A program made the translations under genes and the position numbers. A stretch of 64,000 bases of DNA, taken from NCBI GenBank assembly GCA_020637635.1, contig JACKKB010000010.1, positions 1 to 64,000 of the forward strand. Reading direction: 5' to 3'. This DNA is from Albidovulum sp. (lineage in GTDB: Bacteria > Pseudomonadota > Alphaproteobacteria > Rhodobacterales > Rhodobacteraceae). The notes under the pieces were generated by a model, which was given only the letters and a program-made list of their open reading frames with translations, had not been told where the DNA came from and ran no database searches. This document shows, piece after piece, positions 17,266 through 25,648 of this stretch. Positions within the stretch are counted from its first letter, which is position 1; every line of letters starts with the position of its first letter.

Positions 17266-17939
17266 CCCTTCTGGAACGGCACGACTACCGTTTTCAGCAG
17301 GATCTTGATGTCGGTCATGAACGTCCAGGTCTCGATATATTCGTTGTCGAGGTTGATCCGCCGTTGCCCGGTCTGCACGTCGGGCACGGGGCCGCGATTG
17401 CCACGGATCTGGGCGAGACCGGTGATCCCCGGGCGGGTCCGAAGCCGGTCCTTGTAACGCAGGATGACGTCCGAGGCGAGCTCGTCGTTGATCGTCATGC
17501 CCATAGGGTGCGGGCGCGGTCCGACCAGAGACATCCGGCCAACCAGAACGTCCCAGAACTGGGGCAGCTCGTCCAGGGTTGTCCGGCGCAAGAACCGTCC
17601 GACGCGGGTCACGCGACTATCGCAGTGCGTGGCTTGCTGCCGGCCGTTGGCGTCGGCCATGTGATGATACATCGTGCGGAATTTCGTTAACTTGATCGTG
17701 GCGCCATCGAGCCCGAACCGCTCTTGCCGGAACAGCACCGGTCCGCGCGATTCAATCCGGATGGCAATGGCGATCAGAACCAACAACTGCGCGCTGACCA
17801 CCAGAAGCGCCGCCGCGGCGACCTTGTCAAACATGCGTTTCGAAATGCTGGTTGCCGGATTGCCTACAAATCCGATACGTCGTGCGGCCGAGTGGTTCTT
17901 GGAAGTCGCGGCTACATAATTTGCCTGGTCGCTCATCAC
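17256..17939 (-). CDS. Bacterial sugar transferase (phosphoglycosyl transferase, WcaJ/PglC-like)
   Basis: Likely transfers a sugar 1-phosphate to undecaprenyl phosphate, the priming step of polymer assembly. The 227-residue protein is the minimal monotopic form: one hydrophobic segment (about residues 40-62), then GPVLFRQERFG, KFRTMYHH, TTLDELPQFWDVLVGRMSLVGPRP containing the Asp-Glu pair, and RTRPGITGLAQIRG. It heads the long minus-strand operon behind a 392-base divergent promoter region, which fits its role as first enzyme. Start ATG at 17939; a second ATG directly after it is equally possible. Confidence 0.92.
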   Translation of the reverse strand: MMSDQANYVAATSKNHSAARRIGFVGNPATSISKRMFDKVAAAALLVVSAQLLVLIAIAIRIESRGPVLFRQERFGLDGATIKLTKFRTMYHHMADANGRQQATHCDSRVTRVGRFLRRTTLDELPQFWDVLVGRMSLVGPRPHPMGMTINDELASDVILRYKDRLRTRPGITGLAQIRGNRGPVPDVQTGQRRINLDNEYIETWTFMTDIKILLKTVVVPFQKGCY

Positions 17940-18331
17940 TTAATCCCTCGGAATTCCACTCGCAATTGCGATAAAGAAACCGGAGCGAACCCGAAGCCAA
18001 GGCCCGGGCCCCGAAGAACCGCGGACGGCCCCGGAGAAAGATCATTTATCTAGAAGGGTCTTGCAGACAAAAATAAAGTGTCGCTCTAAAAAATCGACAC
18101 TCGGCTCATCGTCCCCCCGCGAGACTTTTCTTCCCACGTTTTGGCTAACAGGAATCCCTGAAAAAGTAAATGAAAGAATCATTAAGGCGGGTGTCACGGA
18201 GGCCTCGTCCTGCCGCGCTTGCGCCTGTCGTGGTTGCCTCCTTGCCGGGGTTACAATAGCGTTCCGGCGACCCTGCGGGTTCTTGCGCCTTCGGGTCTGT
18301 TGATAGCGGACGGATTCCGAGGGACGATTGC
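17940..18331. promoter_or_regulatory. Divergent intergenic region between sugar transferase operon and asnB
   Basis: A 392-base gene-free stretch, locally AT-richer than the surroundings (for example 18050-18180). It must hold the promoters of the 17.6-kb minus-strand operon and of asnB. A good ribosome site for asnB (GAGGGA) is present just before its ATG. No convincing sigma-70 hexamer pair or known operator was identified. Confidence 0.5.
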
Positions 18332-20233
18332 ATGTGCGGTATTGCGGGGGTCTGGGCGAGCCCCGGTCAAGTGCCGGCAACGGCCCTGGCCGGACGGATG
18401 ATCGCGACGTTGGGTCATCGCGGTCCGGATTCATCGGGTGTATGGGCCGACAGTTCGGCTGGTGTCCAACTCGCCCATGCACGCCTCGCGATCATCGATC
18501 TCTCGCCCGCGGGCGCTCAACCGATGGTCTCGCATGACGGACGTCTGGTGATCGTGTTGAACGGCGAGATCTATAATCACGCCGAGATCAGAAGAAAACT
18601 TGCGCAGCACGAGGCGCCAATCCACTGGCGCGGCTCGTCCGACACCGAAACCTTGCTGCAGGCGATTTGCGCTCTGGGCCTCGACGCCGCGCTGGAACTG
18701 GCCGTCGGAATGTTTGCGTTCGCACTCTACGACACGGCCGCGCGGACCCTTACCCTGGTCCGGGACAGGTTTGGGGAAAAGCCCCTCTACTGGGGGTGGA
18801 CCGACGACGGCGCTTTCGTTTTTGCCTCCGAGCTGAAGGCCCTGCGCAAGCATCCCGCGTTCGGCGCTCGGATCGATCCCGTCGCGGTACAGGAATTGCT
18901 GACCTACGCATATATTTCGGCGCCCCGGTCGATCTACATGGGCGTGCAGAAGCTCGAGCCGGGCGGGCGGCTCGTGCTGCACTCGGAGGGGCGAAGTGGC
19001 CGCGAGGCCAGGCTGGATCGGTATTTCTCGCTCCATGCCCTGCTTTGCAGTACCCAGGCGGAGCCCTACCGGGATGAACGCACGGCCCTTGACGAGCTGG
19101 AAGCGGCGCTGATGGCGGCGGTTGCCCGGCAATCGGTGGCCGATGTGCCGGTGGGTGCCTTCCTGTCTGGCGGCATCGATTCCTCGCTGATCGTCTCGCT
19201 GATGCAGGCGCAGGCGTCTCGTCCCGTCGAAACGTTCACGATCAGCTTTGCCGAGGCCGGTTTCGACGAATCCCCGCACGCCGCCGCCGTGGCGGCCCAT
19301 CTCGGCACCAACCACCACACGATTCCGGTCACCGCGCAGGACGCGTTCGATCTCCTGCCGCGCCTGCCCGAGATCTTCGACGAGCCCTTCGCCGACCGTA
19401 GCCAGGTGCCCACGTTCTTTGTCGCGCAGGCCGCCCGCCAGGGCGTGACCGTCGCGTTGACGGGCGACGCAGGCGACGAGCTGTTCTGCGGCTACCCGCA
19501 CTACTTCTGGCCGGCGCGGAACTGGAACCGGATCGCGCGCTTGCCGGTGGGACTTCGGCGTGCCGCGGGCACGGTCGCCTTGGGTCTTCTGCGCCACGCA
19601 CCGATGACCACGCGGACCCGCAAGGCGCGGCGGATGGGGGCCCGCCTGCGCGGCGATGGCAGCGATGCCTTGCTCTTCGACAGCATCTCGGCCGACTGGT
19701 TCGATGCGGCGGCCCCCGTGCGTCGTCTTGCGGCCAACCCCGTGCGCCGGGTCCCCGGATTGCCCGCCGGATTGAGCCAGTTGCGCAGCTTCATGGCCTG
19801 GGACATGCAGCAGTACATGAGCGACGACATCCTGGCAAAGGTCGACCGCACCGCCATGGCCAACAGCCTCGAAACCCGGGTGCCGTTTCTCGATCCTCGC
19901 GTGGTCGAAGTCGCCCTTCGCCTGCCCGACAACTTGCTCGTGCAGGGTGAAAAGGGCAAGATCGCGCTGCGCCGGCTGCTGGACAAACATGTGCCGACCA
20001 GGCTGATCGACCGGCCCAAGACCGGATTCGGCACGCCCATCGGCGAGTGGCTCATCGGCCGTCTGCGGCCGTGGGCAGAAAGCCTTCTCGACCCGGTTCG
20101 GATGGCTCAGGATGGTTTCCTCGACGCGCCGCGTGTCACCGAGATCTGGGACCAGCACCGCACCGGGCGTCTCGACTGGACCCAACCGTTGTGGTCGATC
20201 CTCATGTTCCAGGCGTGGAAGCAATCGGGCTGA
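18332..20233 (+). CDS. asnB: Asparagine synthase (glutamine-hydrolysing) family amidotransferase
   Basis: A 633-residue class II glutamine amidotransferase. The N-terminal domain starts MCGIAGVW with catalytic Cys2 and contains LAHARLAIIDLS and LNGEIYNH. The C-terminal synthetase domain has the PP-loop FLSGGIDSSLI and LTGDAGDELFCGY. The length matches asnB proteins typical of exopolysaccharide clusters. It may make asparagine or amidate a uronic acid or amino-acid substituent of the polymer; sequence alone does not decide. It is transcribed divergently from the main operon with SD GAGGGA seven bases upstream, and is convergent with the OPX gene. Confidence 0.9.
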   Translation: MCGIAGVWASPGQVPATALAGRMIATLGHRGPDSSGVWADSSAGVQLAHARLAIIDLSPAGAQPMVSHDGRLVIVLNGEIYNHAEIRRKLAQHEAPIHWRGSSDTETLLQAICALGLDAALELAVGMFAFALYDTAARTLTLVRDRFGEKPLYWGWTDDGAFVFASELKALRKHPAFGARIDPVAVQELLTYAYISAPRSIYMGVQKLEPGGRLVLHSEGRSGREARLDRYFSLHALLCSTQAEPYRDERTALDELEAALMAAVARQSVADVPVGAFLSGGIDSSLIVSLMQAQASRPVETFTISFAEAGFDESPHAAAVAAHLGTNHHTIPVTAQDAFDLLPRLPEIFDEPFADRSQVPTFFVAQAARQGVTVALTGDAGDELFCGYPHYFWPARNWNRIARLPVGLRRAAGTVALGLLRHAPMTTRTRKARRMGARLRGDGSDALLFDSISADWFDAAAPVRRLAANPVRRVPGLPAGLSQLRSFMAWDMQQYMSDDILAKVDRTAMANSLETRVPFLDPRVVEVALRLPDNLLVQGEKGKIALRRLLDKHVPTRLIDRPKTGFGTPIGEWLIGRLRPWAESLLDPVRMAQDGFLDAPRVTEIWDQHRTGRLDWTQPLWSILMFQAWKQSG

Positions 20234-20305
20234 CGCACCGCGCTCGGCGCGCGCGCAGGCGCGCTCCCGGGCGGCCTCACCCCGCGCTGCGGATCCGTGG
20301 CCCCG

Positions 20306-21496
20306 TCATTGCTTCAAGATGGTGCGCGTTATGATGACCACGTCGCCCGGCTGCACGAAATCCGTCTCGGCCGCGACGATCTTTTCGACTTCGCCCGTCG
20401 CCGTCTGGCGCGCGACGACATAGGAGACGGAGTAGCCCGCCTTGTCCGGGTCGGTGGCAATCTCGGCGGCCAGCGTTTTCAGCACGCGCAAACGCTCGCG
20501 CGCCGCACCGATGTCGCTTTGCAGGCCTTGAATCTCGGACACGACGTCGCGCAATTCCCGCGCCAGGTCCGGCGTCCTCGATGCCCCCAGAGACGCCAGA
20601 TCGAGTTCGACCTGCGCCCGGTCCTGAAGGGCGGCGGAATAGGCGGAATCGTTTTGCAGGTTCTCGATCGTGATCGACGACAGCTTGTCGCGCGCGCCGG
20701 CCACGCGCTCGGTGGGCACGAGACCATCGTCAAGCAACTTTTCAAGGCGCCCAACGTCGTCCTGCGCCGCTTGAAGCTGATCCTTGTACGTCGCCGCGAT
20801 TTCGAGGCGCAACGCGATCTGCTTCTCGATCGCCTGCAACTGTTGCTCCAGGATCGAGCGGTCGCGCGTGCGGGTCGCCACGAAAACGTCGGCGATCTCG
20901 GATTCGGTTTCGCTGTATTCGGCGAGTTCTCCGGTCTTGGCCGAATGCTGGGCATTGCCCTCGATCTGCGCGCGAATGCGGTCGCGCCGGATCTCGCTCA
21001 TCGCCAGCTTGTCCTGCAACGAGGACAAGCTGGCCTCGGTATCCACGATGCTCACATATTCGTCGCTCTGCGCGGCTGCCGGGCGACGATACAGGCCGCC
21101 CGCCTGTGCCAGGGCGTGGAGCATCGTCATGTTGGGGAAGAACTCGTAGAGGTTGGGGCTGGCGACGTCGCCCAGCACCGCGACTTTGCGGTATGAATCC
21201 ACCCGCACGGTGACCAGCGGAGAAGTAATCTGCAACTTGAGCAGCGCCTCGGTCACCCTGTCCTCGACCTCGGCCGGCGTGAGGCCGGCGATAGTCACGC
21301 GGCCCAGCCCGTTGATGGCCACCACGCCCTCTGACGAGATCAGCGCCGTGGTGGAGTATTCCGGTCGGCCAAATACGGAAACCTCGATTTCGTCACCGGG
21401 CGCCAGAAGCGGTGGCCCCGATTGCGCCAGGCTCGGCCCGGCCGCCCACGCCGCGCACAGGACAAGAAGCGCGCGAAGGCACAAAAGAAAACGCAT
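20306..21496 (-). CDS. Polysaccharide export protein (OPX/Wza-like) with coiled coil
   Basis: Periplasmic/outer-membrane component for exopolysaccharide export. The 396-residue precursor has a signal peptide (MRFLLCLRALLVLCAAWAAG, likely cut after SLAQ) with no lipobox cysteine at the cleavage site, unlike Wza. Next come a Poly_export domain (LLAPGDEIEVSVFGRPEYS), an SLBB-like segment (VAVLGDVASPNLYEF), a long coiled coil (about residues 150-340) and a final domain ending DFVQPGDVVIITRT. It stands alone on the minus strand between asnB and the ABC permease. It probably works with the Wzz half of the 8520-10823 protein. Confidence 0.87.
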   Translation of the reverse strand: MRFLLCLRALLVLCAAWAAGPSLAQSGPPLLAPGDEIEVSVFGRPEYSTTALISSEGVVAINGLGRVTIAGLTPAEVEDRVTEALLKLQITSPLVTVRVDSYRKVAVLGDVASPNLYEFFPNMTMLHALAQAGGLYRRPAAAQSDEYVSIVDTEASLSSLQDKLAMSEIRRDRIRAQIEGNAQHSAKTGELAEYSETESEIADVFVATRTRDRSILEQQLQAIEKQIALRLEIAATYKDQLQAAQDDVGRLEKLLDDGLVPTERVAGARDKLSSITIENLQNDSAYSAALQDRAQVELDLASLGASRTPDLARELRDVVSEIQGLQSDIGAARERLRVLKTLAAEIATDPDKAGYSVSYVVARQTATGEVEKIVAAETDFVQPGDVVIITRTILKQ

Positions 21497-21677
21497 TGCC
21501 CCAGCCTCGGTGTCGATTGCCTTAAGTATTCAAAGCACACGAAAAACCCGGACACAAGGATTGCATGGGGCGTGCGAAAATGGAACATTGCATCGGGAAG
21601 TGTTGATCCGTTGGTTCCGTGGCAGCTTCGGCTTCACGCGATTGAAAAAGTCCGATTGGCAATCCGGAGGAGCCTCG
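21497..21677. promoter_or_regulatory. Divergent promoter region, OPX gene / ABC permease operon
   Basis: A gap of 181 bases between two divergent starts. It contains the strong Shine-Dalgarno AGGAG (21668-21672) for the permease GTG start. No recognised operator; promoter presence is inferred from orientation. Confidence 0.45.
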
Positions 21678-22475
21678 GTGACGGGACTCAAGTTCCTGAG
21701 GCGCGACATCCTGATTCAGCTCAGTTATGTCACCGCCTTTGTCCTGCAGATGTCCGGGATCGTGCTTGCCGTCCCGTTCTTCTACTTCGCCGCGCAGGTG
21801 TTCCAGGGGGCGGATATCGGCTCGCTCGACCGGTATGGCGGGAGTTATTTCGCCTTCATCCTCCTCGGGATCGCCTTCACCGACTATCTCGCCCTCAGCC
21901 TGCGTGTCTACAATGACAGCCTGAGAGAGAGCCAGTTGATGGGCACGCTGGAGATCGTGCTGCTGTCGCCCCTGGAGAATTGGGAGATCCTGATCTATTC
22001 GTCGCTCTGGGGGTATCTGTTCACGACGCTTCGGTTTCTCACCTACATGATCGTGGGGGCGTTTTTCGGCCTCGACCTGGGAAACGTCAACCTGTTCTCG
22101 ACCGTCATCACGATGATCCTGTCCATCGTCGCGTTTGCTTCGCTTGGCATGTTGATTGCCTCGATCGTGGTCGTCATCAAGAAGGGAGACGGGCTGACCG
22201 CGATGGTGACGGCCGCCTCGTCCTTCCTCGGCGGCGTGATCTATCCCGTCGACGTCTTGCCCGGGTTTCTGCAATCCGCCGCGGCGGTCCTTCCAATCAC
22301 GCACGCGCTCGAAGCGATGCGTCTTGCCGTGCTGCAGGGGGCAACCGTTACCGAAATCATGCCGCAGCTTCTCCGCCTTGTCGTATTTGCCGCCATATTC
22401 CTTCCGATCGCCCTGATGGCGTTCCGCCGCGCGGTCGCGCTCAACAAGGTCGCGGGCACGTTGGGACAGTATTGA
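21678..22475 (+). CDS. ABC-2 type transporter permease
   Basis: A 265-residue inner-membrane permease with six predicted helices. It begins with the cytosolic LKFLRRDILIQLSY. The ABC-2 hallmark GGVIYPVDVLPGFLQ precedes the last helices, as in NodJ/DrrB-like permeases. The GTG at 21678 is chosen because AGGAG stands five bases upstream; the frame is open further upstream but without a good start. The adjacent genes are a PIG-L deacetylase and glycosyltransferases and no ATPase is nearby; the ATPase at 6992-8002 is the only unpaired one in the cluster. Together they would form a glycan or glycolipid exporter. Confidence 0.88.
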   Translation: MTGLKFLRRDILIQLSYVTAFVLQMSGIVLAVPFFYFAAQVFQGADIGSLDRYGGSYFAFILLGIAFTDYLALSLRVYNDSLRESQLMGTLEIVLLSPLENWEILIYSSLWGYLFTTLRFLTYMIVGAFFGLDLGNVNLFSTVITMILSIVAFASLGMLIASIVVVIKKGDGLTAMVTAASSFLGGVIYPVDVLPGFLQSAAAVLPITHALEAMRLAVLQGATVTEIMPQLLRLVVFAAIFLPIALMAFRRAVALNKVAGTLGQY

Positions 22476-22487
22476 GGGGGGCGGGGC

Positions 22488-23360
22488 ATGGCGATGCACA
22501 AGGATCTCCTGCGCCGCGGCCTTTCCTTCGCTTATCGTCGCCTCGCTCCGGCAGGAACGCGCAACCTGATTTCCACGTCGCTTCTGCTGACCGGGCGCGA
22601 CGAGATCCCCCGGGCCATCACCGATTTCGCGACCGGGCCCGTTCTGATCGTCGCCCCCCATTTCGATGACGAAATCTGCGGCTGTGGCGGGGTCATGGGC
22701 CTGCATGCGACCGCCGGCCAGACGATCACGGTGGTTTTCGTGACCGATGGCGCGGCGGGCGATCCGAGTTTGCGCGGCGCGACGATGCCGGCCGACGAGC
22801 TGAAACAGGCCAGGGCGCGGCTGACGGTCTTGCGCGAGTCCGAGAGCCGGGCGGCCTGCGCCGAATACGGTATCTCCGACCTGCGCATGCTCAACGGGCC
22901 CGACGGTGCGCTCGCGCCCACGAACGACCTCGTCGAGGCCATGGGGGCCGTTCTGGACGATGTACGACCGGCGATCGTCTATCACCCTTCCTTGCTCGAT
23001 GCGCATTCCGATCACTGGAACAGCAACCTGATCCTGGCCGGGGCGTTGAAGGCGCGACCGGCGCTTTCAGGAGCGCTGCGCCTGCGCGGGTACGAGGTCT
23101 GGACGCCGGCGATCCCCAACCGCTTCGCGAACATAGATGCCGAGGTTGACCGCAAGCAGCGCGCGTTCGCCCATTTCGTGTCGCAAAATGCCACGGTGGA
23201 TTACCCGCGTGCCATCGGCGGACTGAATGCGTATCGCAGCATCTACATGCAGGGCGGGCAGGGCCAGGCGGAAGCCTTCCAGGAATTGTCGGTCGCCGCA
23301 TTCGACTTGCTGATCTCCGCCATCCTGGCAAGGCCACACCATGATCATTCTGATCCATGA
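22488..23360 (+). CDS. PIG-L family deacetylase
   Basis: A 290-residue metal-dependent N-deacetylase of the LmbE/PIG-L family, acting on N-acetylglucosamine-type sugars or conjugates. The zinc motif is PHFDDE (usually PHPDDE; the Pro is replaced by Phe here), with a second metal-ligand motif DAHSDHWNSN. It follows the ABC permease by 12 bases and overlaps the next glycosyltransferase by 20. Expected to act on a cytosolic glycan intermediate. Confidence in the family is high; the substrate is unknown. Confidence 0.9.
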   Translation: MAMHKDLLRRGLSFAYRRLAPAGTRNLISTSLLLTGRDEIPRAITDFATGPVLIVAPHFDDEICGCGGVMGLHATAGQTITVVFVTDGAAGDPSLRGATMPADELKQARARLTVLRESESRAACAEYGISDLRMLNGPDGALAPTNDLVEAMGAVLDDVRPAIVYHPSLLDAHSDHWNSNLILAGALKARPALSGALRLRGYEVWTPAIPNRFANIDAEVDRKQRAFAHFVSQNATVDYPRAIGGLNAYRSIYMQGGQGQAEAFQELSVAAFDLLISAILARPHHDHSDP

Positions 23361-24510
23361 CCGGCCCGAGGCCGCGCGGCCCGATTTGCGCGATGCTGCG
23401 CGGGTCGACGGCGTGGTGACCTACCTGCGCGACGTCACCGACGCCTTGAAACGGATGGGCCGGCAGGTCGTGCACCTCTGCGTCGGCAAGCACCTCGCCC
23501 CGGCTGGCTCGATGGACGAAGGGTGGTTCGCCCGTCCCGGCACCGGCATTCGCCAGGACCGGCATGCAGAGGAAGCCATCGTGGCGCTGTTGGCCGAGAT
23601 CGGCCCCAGCGTGCTGCATTTCCACGGGATCGAACACGTGATGCGTCCGCGTTTTCTGGATCGGCTGGCTCGGCGCTGGCCGTCGGCGATTACCCTGCAC
23701 GATGTCGGTCGGTTCTGCCCCAAGGGCACGAGGCTGCGGCGCGACAGGAGCATCTGTCTCCGGGGGCAGGGTGTCGGGTGCGTCGCAAGCGGCTGCTTCC
23801 TGCCGCAGGGCGTATCGGATCTGAAGAGACTTGCCCTGGCCTCGGCGCGCAATCGGGCGCTGTCTGCGATGGGGCGGATCATATGCCCCAGCGCCTACAT
23901 CGCCGATCTCGCCCGCGCCCATGGGATCCCGGCCGACCGGTTGCGCGTGCTGCACAACTTTTCCCGGTTCCCGGAGCGCAACGAAACACGCTCGGGGGAG
24001 GGGAGGCTTCTCTTTGTCGGGCGGATGGAGCCGGAAAAAGGCTTCGACCATCTCGTCGCGGCGTTGCAGGCGCTGGACGATCTGTCCTGGCACCTGACCG
24101 CCATCGGCATCGGATCGCTGCGCGCCATGGGTGAGCAAGCCTTGCCCGCCGACCGTGTCACTTGGCGCGACCCGGTGACCCCCGACGACCTCGACGCGGC
24201 CTATCTCGACGCGGATCTCTTGGTGCTGCCCTATGTGCAGCCGGAATCCTTCGGCATGGTCGGAATCGAGGCGCTGTCGCAGGGGTGCCCGGTCGTCGGC
24301 TTTCCGGCGGGCGGGGCGGCCGAATGGATGCGGACCGAGTTCGGGGCCGAACCGGTGTCCCAGAACGACACGGCCGCTCTGGCCGCGGCCATCCGCAGGC
24401 ATCTGATTGCTCCGCCCACACCGCCGCGGCATCCGTGGACCAACAGCGCCGACAGCCACGCCGCGGCGCTCGCGGCGCTCTATGACGAAGTGCGCGCGCA
24501 TCATGCCTGA
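23341..24510 (+). CDS. Glycosyltransferase, GT4 family
   Basis: A 389-residue GT-B transferase. The acceptor domain has VDGVVTYLRDVTDALKRMG; the donor domain has LFVGRMEPEKGFDHLVAAL and PESFGMVGIEALSQGCPVVGF with the EX7E pair. A cysteine-rich loop (ICLRGQGVGCVASGC, about residues 138-152) is a feature of a GT4 subgroup. The start overlaps the deacetylase and the end overlaps the next glycosyltransferase by eight bases. Donor unknown. Confidence 0.87.
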   Translation: MIILIHDRPEAARPDLRDAARVDGVVTYLRDVTDALKRMGRQVVHLCVGKHLAPAGSMDEGWFARPGTGIRQDRHAEEAIVALLAEIGPSVLHFHGIEHVMRPRFLDRLARRWPSAITLHDVGRFCPKGTRLRRDRSICLRGQGVGCVASGCFLPQGVSDLKRLALASARNRALSAMGRIICPSAYIADLARAHGIPADRLRVLHNFSRFPERNETRSGEGRLLFVGRMEPEKGFDHLVAALQALDDLSWHLTAIGIGSLRAMGEQALPADRVTWRDPVTPDDLDAAYLDADLLVLPYVQPESFGMVGIEALSQGCPVVGFPAGGAAEWMRTEFGAEPVSQNDTAALAAAIRRHLIAPPTPPRHPWTNSADSHAAALAALYDEVRAHHA

Positions 24511-25648
24511 TCCGTCCCGCCGACCGCGCATCGCGCATGTCACCTGGACCTACGGCGGAACGCAGGAGGGGATAAGCCGGTCGGTGACCGAACTTGTGCG
24601 CGACCAGCGGTCATGGGCGGACGTGGCCGTGCTGGCCGCGCGCGTCGAGGATGACGAGCAGGGCGTTCAGGTGGTTCCGGTCGCGCTGGATGTCCTCGAC
24701 CGCCGGTTGCCCTTTGCCCTGGGCTTTGCGCGCGCCAGCGCCCGAACCTTGCGCCGGCTTGGGCCCTTCGACATGGTTCACGCGCATGTGCCCACCCTGG
24801 CCCGACCCGATGTCGCCACCGTGCACCTCTTTCCTCCTCGCAAGCTGATCGCGCTGGTCCGGGAGACAATGCGCCGCACCGGCCAAGACCTGCCGACGGC
24901 AATGGCGCGGCGCTTCCGTCTCGTCGGACTGACCAGTTGGACCTACGCGCGCAACATCGGTGGCAATACCGCGCTCATCGCGGTGTCGCCTCGCGTCGCA
25001 GCTGCGCTTGTCGACGAATACGGGTTGGACCCGCGCGCCGCGCACACCATTCCCCTCGGCATCACGCCGCCGGATACGCGCGTACGTCCCGGTCTTCGTC
25101 CTGACACACCACGCCGCGTCGCGCTGTTCGTCGGGCACCAGTTCGTCACCAAGGGGCTCGGGTTTGCGATCGACGCGCTCGTGCGCCTCGGCGACGCGGC
25201 CCCATACCTCGTGGTGATCGGCGAAGGCAGCGAAGGCAGCCTGACCGCGATGCGCGACTATGCAACGGCGCGAGGCCTCTCCGGGCAGATCCGGTTCGAC
25301 GGCGTGCAGCGCAACGTCGGCGACTATTACGCCATGGCCGACATGCTGATTTATCCGACGTTCTTCGACACGTTCGGCCTCGTGATCGGCGAGGCGCTGG
25401 CGGCGGGACTGCCGGTGGTGACGACGCGCGCCGCGGGGATAACGGATCTGCTCGACGCCTCGCCCGCATTGCAGCTCGTCGACACGGCTGACGATGTCGC
25501 CGGGCTGGCTTGCGCGATTGGGGCCATTCCGGCCCGGGGCCTTGTTTCGAAGACATCGCGTGATATGGTTTCCGGGCTGACCTGGGCGGCACACGGAAAA
25601 GCGGTCCGTGAGCTCTATCGCGCTGTCCGTCCCGACATTTTCGGATGA
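24503..25648 (+). CDS. Glycosyltransferase, GT4 family
   Basis: A 381-residue transferase. The N-terminus has RIAHVTWTYGGTQEGISRSV, the donor domain VALFVGHQFVTKGLGFAI and YPTFFDTFGLVIGEALAAG, an EX7E motif. The ATG at 24503 overlaps the previous stop by eight bases; an upstream in-frame ATG would lie deep inside the preceding gene. Its own stop overlaps the SDR-aminotransferase start as ATGA. A cytosolic repeat-unit assembly enzyme by context. Confidence 0.87.
   Translation: MPDPSRRPRIAHVTWTYGGTQEGISRSVTELVRDQRSWADVAVLAARVEDDEQGVQVVPVALDVLDRRLPFALGFARASARTLRRLGPFDMVHAHVPTLARPDVATVHLFPPRKLIALVRETMRRTGQDLPTAMARRFRLVGLTSWTYARNIGGNTALIAVSPRVAAALVDEYGLDPRAAHTIPLGITPPDTRVRPGLRPDTPRRVALFVGHQFVTKGLGFAIDALVRLGDAAPYLVVIGEGSEGSLTAMRDYATARGLSGQIRFDGVQRNVGDYYAMADMLIYPTFFDTFGLVIGEALAAGLPVVTTRAAGITDLLDASPALQLVDTADDVAGLACAIGAIPARGLVSKTSRDMVSGLTWAAHGKAVRELYRAVRPDIFG

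Noticed and set aside
18431..20224. Long open frame antisense to asnB
   Set aside because: Shadow of a strongly supported gene; no motif and no ribosome site.
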